Origin: an uncultured Hyphomicrobium sp.
Lineage (GTDB): Bacteria > Pseudomonadota > Alphaproteobacteria > Rhizobiales > Hyphomicrobiaceae
Length of the DNA stretch: 38,348 bases
NCBI RefSeq assembly: GCF_902826555.1
Contig: NZ_CADEFI010000001.1
Location: 98,623 to 136,970, forward strand
Direction: 5' to 3'
A program made the position numbers and the translations under genes. Positions 1-6,857 of the stretch are shown one piece after another. The notes under the pieces are model-generated. The model searched no databases. It saw only the letters and a list, made by a program, of their open reading frames with translations, and was not told the DNA's origin. The stretch's first letter is position 1; the number at the start of each line of letters is the position of its first letter.

Positions 1-278
1 AGAAGCGGCCGTGACGGGGGGATGCTGCGTGGCCGCGGCTGCGGGCGGCGTGTTCCGGCGTCGGCATAAATCGGGCGGCCGCCATTGTTGTGAATGCGCT
101 CGAGCCAGGATGCTTTCGAGAACATGAAGCCTTGGCGGCGTAGCCAGTCGATGATGTCGTTCCTGTGCGTCAGGCCTTGGGCGTCGATGGTGGCCATCCA
201 CGCCTCGAGGCTGCGGCCGGAATCGGCCTGAAGCGTCTCCAGGAACTGGCGCTCTCTTTCGCCGTAGTCGATACTCAC
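1..278 (-). CDS. DUF4287 domain protein, 3' end cut by window
   Basis: Reading the reverse strand from GTG at 278 gives an uninterrupted 92-residue frame that runs off the left edge. It begins MSIDYGERERQF and contains RNDIIDWLRRQGFMF and ASWLERIHNNGGRPIY, which I recognise from small DUF4287 proteins. The function of that family is not established. A GAGG stretch lies about 8 bases upstream of the GTG. The gene follows the methyltransferase-like gene by 13 bp on the same strand, so the two are probably cotranscribed. The last visible residues are Pro/Arg-rich and may be a disordered tail. Confidence 0.75.
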   Translation of the reverse strand, partial: MSIDYGERERQFLETLQADSGRSLEAWMATIDAQGLTHRNDIIDWLRRQGFMFSKASWLERIHNNGGRPIYADAGTRRPQPRPRSIPPSRPL

Positions 279-291
279 GGAGCGCCCCTCA

Positions 292-777
292 TCAGATCCA
301 CCGTCGCGTGCGGGCCTTGTAGGCCCGATAGTCCTCGCCGAAGCGTGCTTCGAGGTGCCGCTCCTCGGGAAGCACGGCGAGCCAGGTCACGAGCGGGATA
401 TAGAGCACAGCGAAGATCACGAACCAGATGTTCTGCGTCAGCTCGGCGACGCCGAGCAGCATCAGGACATGGGCGACATAGATCGGATTGCGCCGCGAGC
501 GGAACGGGCCGTCGGTGACGAGGACGTCGGCTGGCTTGTCGGGGAGGATGGTGGTGCCGTGGCGGCGGAGCGTCCAGGCCGCCCAGGCGAAGAGGGCAAG
601 TCCGGCGATACCAAGGCTCAAGCCGGCGATGTGCCCGGCGGTATCGTGGATGCCGGGCCACGGGAGCGGCGCGAGAGTGCCGAACCCCACAGCCGCCACG
701 GCAATGGCGGCCAGCAGGATCGGTGGCCAGGGGTGCGTCGCGGGTGTGGTGGCTGGATCGTGATAGGGTGTTGTCAT
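292..777 (-). CDS. Isoprenylcysteine carboxyl methyltransferase (ICMT/PEMT)-family membrane protein
   Basis: This 161-residue integral membrane protein has hydrophobic segments at about 18-36, 47-68 and 110-138. The C-terminal half holds the family signature: GPFRSRRNPIYVAHVLMLLG followed by PEERHLEARFGEDYRAYKARTRRWI, a pattern shared by ICMT-like and phospholipid N-methyltransferase-like proteins that bind S-adenosylmethionine at the membrane face. Bacterial members methylate unknown lipids or small molecules, and the substrate cannot be told here. Length is typical for the bacterial short form. It lies 13 bp upstream of the DUF4287 gene in an apparent two-gene operon. Confidence 0.8.
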   Translation of the reverse strand: MTTPYHDPATTPATHPWPPILLAAIAVAAVGFGTLAPLPWPGIHDTAGHIAGLSLGIAGLALFAWAAWTLRRHGTTILPDKPADVLVTDGPFRSRRNPIYVAHVLMLLGVAELTQNIWFVIFAVLYIPLVTWLAVLPEERHLEARFGEDYRAYKARTRRWI

Positions 778-955
778 GGCTCGATCATCACAGGGATTCG
801 CGTTCAGGGTTAAGGCGTCGGGGCGCGGCAGGCAAATTTCCGTCCCCCCGGAGCCTTACTTTTATCCGCAATAGGCATTACCAGCGCGGCCGGGACCGTT
901 CAGCTTCATCCCGCCGGTGCCGCTCAAGGGCCGGCATGCAAAGAAGGTAAGCCCC

Positions 956-1264
956 ATGACACTCAAATCCATGTTCGTGCCTGCTGCAGCGGGAATTCTG
1001 CTTTGTGCCGGACTTTCGAGCGCGATTTCGACGGAGGCGCAGGCCGCGACGAACTACGGCTGCTTCAAAGTCACGGCGCCGCACCTCAACATCCGCGCTC
1101 GGCCCTACAGCAGCTCGGAGGTCATCGGTGCCGCGAAGCGCGGCGACATCCTCGAAAAGCGCAAGCTCTTCTGCACGCCGCGCGGCTTCTGGTGCGCGAT
1201 CCGCAAGGGCTCGCTCGAAGGCTACGCCGACAAGTCGAACATGCGGAAGGTCACGTGTCCGTAA
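956..1264 (+). CDS. Secreted SH3-like domain protein
   Basis: This is a 102-residue protein. Residues 1-30 form a signal peptide (MTLKSMFVPAAAGILLCAGL, cleavage near AQA/AT). The rest resembles a bacterial SH3-like domain: LNIRARPYSSSEVIGAAKRGDIL, then WCAIRKGSLEGYADKSNM. Such domains usually bind peptidoglycan or act as periplasmic adaptors. Four cysteines (GCFKV, LFCTP, FWCAI, VTCP) could form two disulfides. The ATG at 956 is preceded by AAGAAGGTAAG, a plausible ribosome-binding site. No catalytic domain is attached, so the role is unknown beyond a likely periplasmic location. Confidence 0.75.
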   Translation: MTLKSMFVPAAAGILLCAGLSSAISTEAQAATNYGCFKVTAPHLNIRARPYSSSEVIGAAKRGDILEKRKLFCTPRGFWCAIRKGSLEGYADKSNMRKVTCP

Positions 1265-1299
1265 GTGCCCCGTCGCGGGCGAGGACATTAGTATAGCCG

Positions 1300-2103
1300 A
1301 TGCCTTTCACGCTCTCGAAGATCCTCGGACTTCTCGTTCTGCCGTCCTCGATCGCCGTCCTCCTGATCCTCTCAGGGCTCTGGATGATGCGGCGCGGGGA
1401 GGCCGGCCGTCTCGCGCGACGGCTTGCGACGGCCGGCGTGCTGGTGCTCCTCGTCGGCGGGTTCGCGCCCGTCGGCAACCTGCTCGTGCTACCGCTCGAG
1501 CAGCGTTTTGCCGGAGTGCCGGTTCCTGCTGCCGACGACAGGGTGGACGGTATCATCCTGCTCGGGGGCTTCGAGGACGGCTGGGTGTCCTCGGGGCGCG
1601 GCGGTCTCGGCCTCAATGAGGCTGGCGAACGGATAACCGAAGGCTTGCGGCTGGCGCTGCGTCATCCGCAGGCCAAAGTGGTGTTCACCGGCGGCGTCGG
1701 CGGGTTGCTCTCGCGCGATCAGGAGGCGACGCAGCCGGTTGCCAAATTCCTCATGGATGCCGGTGTTGCCCGGGATCGGATCGTTCTCGAAAGCCGGTCG
1801 CGCAATACGTATGAAAACGCTCTCTTCACGCGCGATCTCGTGAAGCCCCAAGCCGGGGAGCGCTGGTATCTCGTGACCAGCGCCTATCACATGCCGCGCG
1901 CCATGGGGTTGTTCCGCAGAGCAGGTTTCGACGTCGTTGCCTATCCGGTCGACTACCGCACGCGGGGGCCGGAGGATCTTACGCGGTTCTTCGAGCGCAT
2001 TCCGCAAGGGCTTCTGCGTCTCGACCTCGGTACCAACGAATGGATCGGGCTCGTGGCGTACCGAGCGCTCGGCCGGATCGACGAGCTGTTTCCAGGACCC
2101 TAA
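1300..2103 (+). CDS. YdcF/SanA-like DUF218 family protein
   Basis: The 267-residue protein starts with two hydrophobic segments (about 3-24 and 37-60) and then a DUF218 domain. Recognisable motifs are DGIILLGGF, VVFTGGVGG, a run around residues 150-185 with the conserved SRSRNTYENA element, and WYLVTSAYHMPRAM. DUF218 proteins (YdcF, SanA, ElyC) are envelope-associated and have been linked to cell-wall precursor or vancomycin-sensitivity phenotypes, but no reaction is generally agreed. Two N-terminal helices with a cytoplasmic or periplasmic DUF218 domain resemble ElyC. It lies 35 bp after the SH3-like gene and may share its transcript. Confidence 0.85.
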   Translation: MPFTLSKILGLLVLPSSIAVLLILSGLWMMRRGEAGRLARRLATAGVLVLLVGGFAPVGNLLVLPLEQRFAGVPVPAADDRVDGIILLGGFEDGWVSSGRGGLGLNEAGERITEGLRLALRHPQAKVVFTGGVGGLLSRDQEATQPVAKFLMDAGVARDRIVLESRSRNTYENALFTRDLVKPQAGERWYLVTSAYHMPRAMGLFRRAGFDVVAYPVDYRTRGPEDLTRFFERIPQGLLRLDLGTNEWIGLVAYRALGRIDELFPGP

Positions 2104-2130
2104 GGCTCCGAAACCCGGACTGGTCCCCGG

Positions 2131-2637
2131 TCAGGATTTCTTGAGGGGGCGCGTGCGCGGCGGATCCTTGGCGCTGGGATCAAGCTCGGCGCTGAGATCG
2201 AAATTGGCGCAGTTTTTCTCGGCCAAGCGTTGGTTGTAGGCTTCGAGCTGCGCGCGATCGTGCGCATAGCGGCCTCCCGGATCGCTTCCTTCGCCCCTGC
2301 CGCCGTTGGCCGGCTTCCACGCCGTCTGGATGCCGCGCGCCAGCATCGTGGCCTGGTCCCGGCTCTGATAGTCGCGGATCTGGACGATGCGAACCGCCAT
2401 GCGGCCGGTGAGCTTCTTGCAGTCGAGCGAAAGGTCGTCCGAGGTCAACTGATAGCTCCCCGGTGACGGCAGGCGGTTCACGGTCTCGGCAGCGGTTGTC
2501 GTCCGGCCGACGCTTCCGGTTTCGCCCGTGGGCGACATGGCCGTGCTGAGGCCTCCGGACTGGGAAGCGCACGCGCCCAAGAGCAGGGCCGCGGCGGCCG
2601 CCGATGTCAGCGCTATGGCTCGGGTCGTCATAATCAT
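2131..2637 (-). CDS. Putative lipoprotein of unknown function
   Basis: The 168-residue product begins with a lipoprotein signal peptide whose lipobox is LLLGAC (Cys at about residue 23), so the mature protein should be lipid-anchored. The mature part has a Ser/Thr/Gly-rich linker, then a predicted helical region from about 65 to 155 containing LSLDCKKLTGRMAVRIVQIRD and QLEAYNQRLAEKNCANFDL. The two cysteines could pair. I do not recognise a named domain. Similar small lipoproteins with a DC(K/R)xLTGRM motif seem common in rhizobia, a statement from memory. A second in-frame ATG two codons in (2631) is an alternative start. It is convergent with the YdcF gene, 27 bp apart. Confidence 0.7.
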   Translation of the reverse strand: MIMTTRAIALTSAAAAALLLGACASQSGGLSTAMSPTGETGSVGRTTTAAETVNRLPSPGSYQLTSDDLSLDCKKLTGRMAVRIVQIRDYQSRDQATMLARGIQTAWKPANGGRGEGSDPGGRYAHDRAQLEAYNQRLAEKNCANFDLSAELDPSAKDPPRTRPLKKS

Positions 2638-2853
2638 ATCTCGCTCAGCGCGCCTCGTATTCTAGCCGGGTTCGGCTCGACCGGGGCGTCATTTCCGCCG
2701 CAGTGCCGCAAAATCGCGGCGCGAGCAAGGCCAAGCCCTTATGCGAGTTCATCTATTAGGGATTGTTGACCGCGGTTGGCCCGGCAGGCTACGCCTCGTT
2801 GCTGGTTTCGGGCGCCGCGTTTTGCGGCACACCCGCTTTTGAAGAGGTTTCGC

Positions 2854-3312
2854 ATGACGGTCGGCTCGAGGCTCGGCAACGATTGGGTATGGGGTGTCGT
2901 GATGGTGGCCGGGCTGGTTCTCGGGCTCGGGGTCTCGGCCTCGGAGGCGGACGACAATCCGAAGGATCTGGTCTGCTCGTTTACAGAGGGCGAGTCGCGG
3001 ACCTACGAGGCCGGCGCGTTCCAGTCGAAGCCACCGAACCCGCTTTCCTTCAATATCGAGACCATCGATCTCGAAAAGCAGACGGCGACGATCAAGGCGG
3101 CGCCCGATGCGAAGCCCGGAAAGCTCAGCGTGGTGCGCGCGATCAACGCCAACCACTTTCTCGAGGTCGTCAACGAGGGTTTTTTGAACATTACGACGGT
3201 CTATGACAAGGATCGGGCTTCCGGCAAATATCCGGCCGTGCATTCGCGGCACGGCGGCGTCGTGGGCTCTCCTGTGTTCGGTCAATACACGGGCTTCTGC
3301 ACTGACGAGTGA
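2854..3312 (+). CDS. Hypothetical secreted protein
   Basis: A 152-residue protein with an N-terminal hydrophobic segment (about 11-30, VWGVVMVAGLVLGLGVSA) followed by a likely cleavage site, so probably periplasmic. The mature region (LVCSFTEGESRTYEAGAF... through ...YTGFCTDE) has the alternating pattern of a small beta-rich domain with cysteines at both ends that may form a disulfide. I recognise no domain. The start at 2854 is supported by GAAGAGG eight bases upstream; earlier in-frame ATGs lie in non-coding-looking sequence. It precedes the DUF1489 gene by 14 bp. Confidence 0.65.
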   Translation: MTVGSRLGNDWVWGVVMVAGLVLGLGVSASEADDNPKDLVCSFTEGESRTYEAGAFQSKPPNPLSFNIETIDLEKQTATIKAAPDAKPGKLSVVRAINANHFLEVVNEGFLNITTVYDKDRASGKYPAVHSRHGGVVGSPVFGQYTGFCTDE

Positions 3313-3326
3313 GGCGCGCAACACGC

Positions 3327-3764
3327 ATGGCGCTGCATATCATCAAGCTCTGCGTCGGTGCCTCCTCGATCGAGGACCTGGCGGCATGGCAGACCGAGCG
3401 CATTCGCGAGCAGAAGAAGCGCGGAGAGAAGCCGCGCATCTTCCATTCGACGCTGCAGACGCCGAAACGGCAAACGGAGCTCAAGGGCGGCTCTCTCTAC
3501 TGGGTCATCAAAGGCATCGTTCAGGTGCGCCAGAAGCTCTTGGGCTTCGAGGACGGCACGAAGGACGACGGCAGCCCGTGCTGCCTCATCCTCCTCGATC
3601 GCAAGCTGGTACCGGTGCGCCCCGTTCCGCGGCGTGCGTTTCAGGGCTGGCGTTATCTCGCGCAGGACGATGCGCCGCCGGATCTCGATGCCGGTGGAGG
3701 CGGTGACTTCGCTGCGCTTCCGCCCGAGATGCGGCGCGCCCTTCTCGATCTTGGTTTGATTTAG
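3327..3764 (+). CDS. DUF1489 family protein
   Basis: The 145-residue product starts MALHIIKLCVGASSIEDLAAWQ, the characteristic N-terminus of DUF1489 proteins, which are nearly restricted to Alphaproteobacteria. Further conserved stretches are PRIFHSTLQTPKR, GGSLYWVIKG and PRRAFQGWRYL. No function is established; basic and aromatic residues are frequent and no signal peptide is present, so it is likely cytoplasmic. A GAGG lies about 10 bases before the ATG. It stands between a secreted hypothetical gene and a HisC-like aminotransferase with gaps of 14 and 11 bp, so all three may form one operon. Confidence 0.85.
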   Translation: MALHIIKLCVGASSIEDLAAWQTERIREQKKRGEKPRIFHSTLQTPKRQTELKGGSLYWVIKGIVQVRQKLLGFEDGTKDDGSPCCLILLDRKLVPVRPVPRRAFQGWRYLAQDDAPPDLDAGGGGDFAALPPEMRRALLDLGLI

Positions 3765-3775
3765 GGACGCTCCCC

Positions 3776-4897
3776 GTGAAACCGCCGCCGCAAACTCGCA
3801 TCGTGCGCGAACTTCCGAAGCTCGTGCCCTTCGTCGGGCCGGAAGCGCAGGAGCGGGTGCGTGGGCGGCCTTTCAAGGCTCGGCTCGGTGCAAATGAAAG
3901 CCTGTTCGGGCCGAGCCCTCGAGCCGTGCGCGTGATGGCGGATGCTGCGGCCGATAACTGGAAATATTCGGATCCCGAGAACCACGATCTCAGGCAAGGG
4001 CTGGCGCGCCATCACGGTGTCGACGCCGACAACGTGGTGATCGGCGAGGGCATCGACGGGCTGCTCGGACTCGCCGTCAAGATCGCGGCGGAGCCCGGAG
4101 CGGTGGTGGTGACGTCGGACGGGGCATACCCAACGTTCAACTTCCATGTGGCGGCGCAGGGCGCGGAACTGGTGAAGGTTCCGTTTCGCGACGACCGGGA
4201 GGATCACGACGCGTTGCTTGCCGCCGTGCAGCAGCGGAATGCGGCGGTGCTCTACCTATCCAATCCGAACAATCCGATGGGCTCGTGGTGGCCGGCGGCA
4301 CAGATCGAGCGGCTCATCGCGGCGCTGCCCGACGGTGTGCTGCTGCTCCTGGACGAGGCCTACTGCGATACGGCGCCTGCCGATGCGATCCCGCCGCTCG
4401 ACATGGCGAATGCGCAAGTGCTGCGGCTCAGGACGTTTTCGAAAGCTTACGGACTCGCGGGCGCGCGGATCGGCTATGCGCTGGGCGAGCGTGATCTTAT
4501 CGCAACCTTCGACAAGGTGCGGAACCACTACGGAATCAACCGTATCGGGCAGCTCGGGGCTCTGGCGGCTTTACTTGACCAACCCTATCTAACCGAAGCG
4601 GTCGGAAAAATCGGCCGTGCACGCGAGAGGATTGCCGACATCGCGCGCAGCAATGGACTTGCTCCGCTGGCGTCGGCGGCCAATTTCGTGACTATCGATT
4701 GTGGCCGGGACGGTGCATTTGCCCGTCTTGTGTTGGATGAGCTTCTGGCGCGCGACGTGTTTGTCCGCAAACCCGGCGTGGCGCCGCTCGATCGATGCAT
4801 TCGCGTGTCCTGCGGGCGAGACGAGGATCTAGCGTTCTTCGCCGATGCTTTGCCGGAGGCGCTTGCCGCAGCGCGAAACGGGCACCCACAAAAATAG
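3776..4897 (+). CDS. PLP-dependent aminotransferase, histidinol-phosphate aminotransferase-like
   Basis: The 373-residue protein is a fold-type I aminotransferase. Visible motifs are GANES (39-42), the SNPNNPMG loop (162-169), LLDEAY with the PLP-pyridine aspartate (D193), FSKAYGLAGAR with the Schiff-base lysine K223 and phosphate-binding R231, and the carboxylate-binding RVSCGR near the C-terminus. Layout and length match HisC/CobD-type enzymes that transaminate histidinol phosphate or aromatic amino acids. No other his genes are nearby, so it may be a second HisC-like paralogue with aromatic substrates; the exact substrate is not determinable. The start is GTG with AGGGA nine bases upstream. 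Confidence 0.85.
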   Translation: MKPPPQTRIVRELPKLVPFVGPEAQERVRGRPFKARLGANESLFGPSPRAVRVMADAAADNWKYSDPENHDLRQGLARHHGVDADNVVIGEGIDGLLGLAVKIAAEPGAVVVTSDGAYPTFNFHVAAQGAELVKVPFRDDREDHDALLAAVQQRNAAVLYLSNPNNPMGSWWPAAQIERLIAALPDGVLLLLDEAYCDTAPADAIPPLDMANAQVLRLRTFSKAYGLAGARIGYALGERDLIATFDKVRNHYGINRIGQLGALAALLDQPYLTEAVGKIGRARERIADIARSNGLAPLASAANFVTIDCGRDGAFARLVLDELLARDVFVRKPGVAPLDRCIRVSCGRDEDLAFFADALPEALAAARNGHPQK

Positions 4898-4995
4898 TTG
4901 GGGTCCCCACGGTCTGGCGTCGTGCTTCGCGCGTATACTCATGGAATCGCCGGCCGGAAAGTGCCGGGGTTCAGGAACATGTAAAGGGGAGACTG

Positions 4996-5400
4996 ATGCA
5001 GAAAGCCGTACGGAGCATGTTTCTCTCTCTGGGAACGGGTGCGCTTCTCGTCGTCATGGCGGGGTTGACCGCTCCAGCCAATGCCGCCGACCTCGCAGGA
5101 TCGTGGAAGGGCGGCGGTACCGTGACCTTCAGCGGTGGCAGCAAGGAGCAGGCACGCTGCAGGGCAACCTTCAGCCCAAGCGGCAAGTCCGCTTACGACG
5201 TGAGCGCAACTTGTGCCACGCAGTCGGGCACAGTTTCGCAAACCGCTTTCGTTCGCGGATCGGGTAGCAGCTACCGGGGCACATTCTACAATCCGGAGTT
5301 CGATACCACCGGCAATATCCAGATCTCGGTGAGCGGGCGCAGCCAGGTCGTCCGGCTGACCAGCGCCAAGGGCTCGGCGCTCATTCGCCTGTCGCGCTGA
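4996..5400 (+). CDS. Secreted hypothetical protein
   Basis: This 134-residue product has a clear signal peptide (about 1-31, LSLGTGALLVVMAGLTAPANAA). The mature part is rich in Gly, Ser and Thr and looks like a small beta-barrel or sandwich: DLAGSWKGGGTVTFSGG, then ARCRATFSPSG, VSATCATQSGTV and SYRGTFYNPEF. Two cysteines (in ARCRA and SATCAT) could form a disulfide. Comparable periplasmic proteins of unknown function seem common in rhizobia (from memory). AAGGGGAGA upstream of the ATG is a good ribosome-binding site. A strong terminator follows, so it ends a transcription unit. Confidence 0.7.
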   Translation: MQKAVRSMFLSLGTGALLVVMAGLTAPANAADLAGSWKGGGTVTFSGGSKEQARCRATFSPSGKSAYDVSATCATQSGTVSQTAFVRGSGSSYRGTFYNPEFDTTGNIQISVSGRSQVVRLTSAKGSALIRLSR

Positions 5401-5430
5401 GGCGCGGTGCGCACGCGCATGAAAAGGAAA

Positions 5431-5463
5431 GGGCGTCTCCGCCGCGCGGAGACGCCCTTTTTT
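5431..5463 (+). terminator. Strong rho-independent terminator
   Basis: Arms GGGCGTCTCCG (5431-5441) and CGGAGACGCCC (5447-5457) form a perfect 11-bp stem with a 5-base loop, followed by six T (5458-5463). The 5' side carries an A-rich stretch (GAAAAGGAAA), so it may also terminate the convergent gene on the minus strand that ends at 5483. Confidence 0.92.
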
Positions 5464-5482
5464 GTTGCGGCGACGGGTGCCG

Positions 5483-5977
5483 TTATTTGCCCGGTCCCTG
5501 GAACAGCATTTGGAACGAGCCGGATGCAGGGCCCTTCTGGGCCTGCTTGACGGTGGCCGGCTTGCGCGATTTCGCGGTCCGCTTGCGCACCACGGGTGCC
5601 GGCTTGGCTTCCGTCTCGGTCGTTGCCGCTTCGGTTCCGTCGGCGGCCTCCGCGACGGGGTTCTGGGGCACGAGGCTCTGGGATTCGGCCGTTGCCGCGA
5701 CCGTCACGATGGGAAGCCCGTCGGTCTCAATGGTCGCGTCCTGCGCCACGAGACGCGAGTATCCCCACGGTCCGGTGACCGCGCAATCGGAGCTGCAGTC
5801 CTGCTTGACGTCGACCGATCCGCCGGACGGGATCTGATAGACGGCTTCCTCGGTGCCGTTGTCGACGCCGACCGAGATCTCCTTCGAGGAGGTGTTCTTG
5901 ATGGTGAGTGCCGCCACCGGAATGGCCGCCACGGAAAGCACGGCGAAGGCGGTCACAGCGCGCGTCATGAGGCTCAT
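5483..5977 (-). CDS. Secreted hypothetical protein with basic C-terminal tail
   Basis: From ATG at 5977, preceded by AAGGGAG at good spacing, the product is 164 residues. Residues 1-23 form a signal peptide (MSLMTRAVTAFAVLSVAAIP). The next 70 residues look like a compact beta domain with TIKNTSSKEISVGVDNG and DVKQDCSSDCAVTGPWGYSRLV; the two cysteines are four apart. The last third is low-complexity, Ala/Thr/Glu-rich and then Lys/Arg-rich (RKRTAKSRKP), probably disordered. I recognise no named domain. Its promoter probably lies in the AT-rich block upstream (6070-6180). Confidence 0.68.
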   Translation of the reverse strand: MSLMTRAVTAFAVLSVAAIPVAALTIKNTSSKEISVGVDNGTEEAVYQIPSGGSVDVKQDCSSDCAVTGPWGYSRLVAQDATIETDGLPIVTVAATAESQSLVPQNPVAEAADGTEAATTETEAKPAPVVRKRTAKSRKPATVKQAQKGPASGSFQMLFQGPGK

Positions 5978-6069
5978 GGTGGTCTCCCTTGTCGTGCGAA
6001 GTGCAGGCGGCTTGCCTGGACCGTTCATCGGGTCCGCGCTTGATCGCCAGGTACCACGCAACAGGTGCA

Positions 6070-6182
6070 TGGGGCATCATAAATAAAAGTTGTTTAATAA
6101 ATTACTTCGATTCGTTTCTAATTCAAGTGAATGTACATCTCTTAATGCATTGAATTATTTGAATTTTTTTTCGGCGATCCGG
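6070..6182. promoter_or_regulatory. AT-rich intergenic block
   Basis: About 110 bases between two minus-strand genes are strikingly A+T-rich against a strongly G+C-rich background (for example TTGAATTATTTGAA at about 6150 and TAAATAAAAGTTGTTTAATAA near 6080). Such blocks hold promoters and are the usual target of AT-binding silencers such as the alphaproteobacterial MucR/Ros proteins. It precedes the secreted protein gene starting at 5977. Promoter function is inferred; no exact -35/-10 pair is claimed. Confidence 0.45.
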
Positions 6183-6611
6183 CTAGCGATTTGTGGTCAC
6201 GGCAACCCAAGTCGGGTCGTCCTGCGCGCGCCGCTCGAAGCTCAGAAAATCGTAATAGCCGCAGCGGCCCTTGCCCGGAAACGAGCGGCAAACTGCCGGC
6301 CGCGCCTCGTAAATGGTGCAACGGCGCTTCACGGTGTCGAAGAAGCGGCAGATGGCGCCGAAGTGACGGTCGCGCTTGCGCTTCATCGCATATTTGCGCC
6401 CGTGCGCTTCGCGGGTGAATGCGCGGCGTGCTTCGTCGAACCCCATGCCGTGGTGGCGAGCGAGCCGCTCGACGTCACGCTTGTCGAGTGCGATCAGGGG
6501 ATAGGAGCAGCAGAAACCGGGACACTTCTTGCAGTCATACACGAGGGCAGCATCCGTGATCGTTCTCGGCGCTTCAGTGGGCGCCACAACCGGAGGCCGC
6601 CGCAGATGCAC
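6183..6611 (-). CDS. YkgJ/CxxCxxCC-family cysteine cluster protein
   Basis: The 142-residue protein carries the YkgJ (UPF0153) cysteine cluster: CKKCPGFCC near residues 27-35, then a later set CRFFDTVKRRCTIYEARPAVC and a final RCGYYDF. These cysteines are thought to bind zinc or an iron-sulfur cluster. The family is widespread and its function is not established. No signal peptide is visible, which suggests a cytoplasmic protein. It is separated from the next minus-strand gene by the AT-rich block. Confidence 0.85.
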   Translation of the reverse strand: MHLRRPPVVAPTEAPRTITDAALVYDCKKCPGFCCSYPLIALDKRDVERLARHHGMGFDEARRAFTREAHGRKYAMKRKRDRHFGAICRFFDTVKRRCTIYEARPAVCRSFPGKGRCGYYDFLSFERRAQDDPTWVAVTTNR

Positions 6612-6857
6612 GACAAGTCGCTTGTCTGCCCGTGCCAGCCCCGGTGCCTCTGTTAACTTCCATTCTCACCGCCGGCAATGTTAAAGCCAGCATGGCCTTC
6701 GAGATAGTGCGCATTACAACGCGGCTCTTGGGGCCAGGGGGCAACTATAACGGCAGAAAAGCGGGATCATGTCGGCGGCTTGGCTTGGCCTCAAGACACA
6801 CTTTCTCCTTTAATGTCGGCGCATGTCAGTACCCGTATCTTGTCGAGGGTTCCCAGT

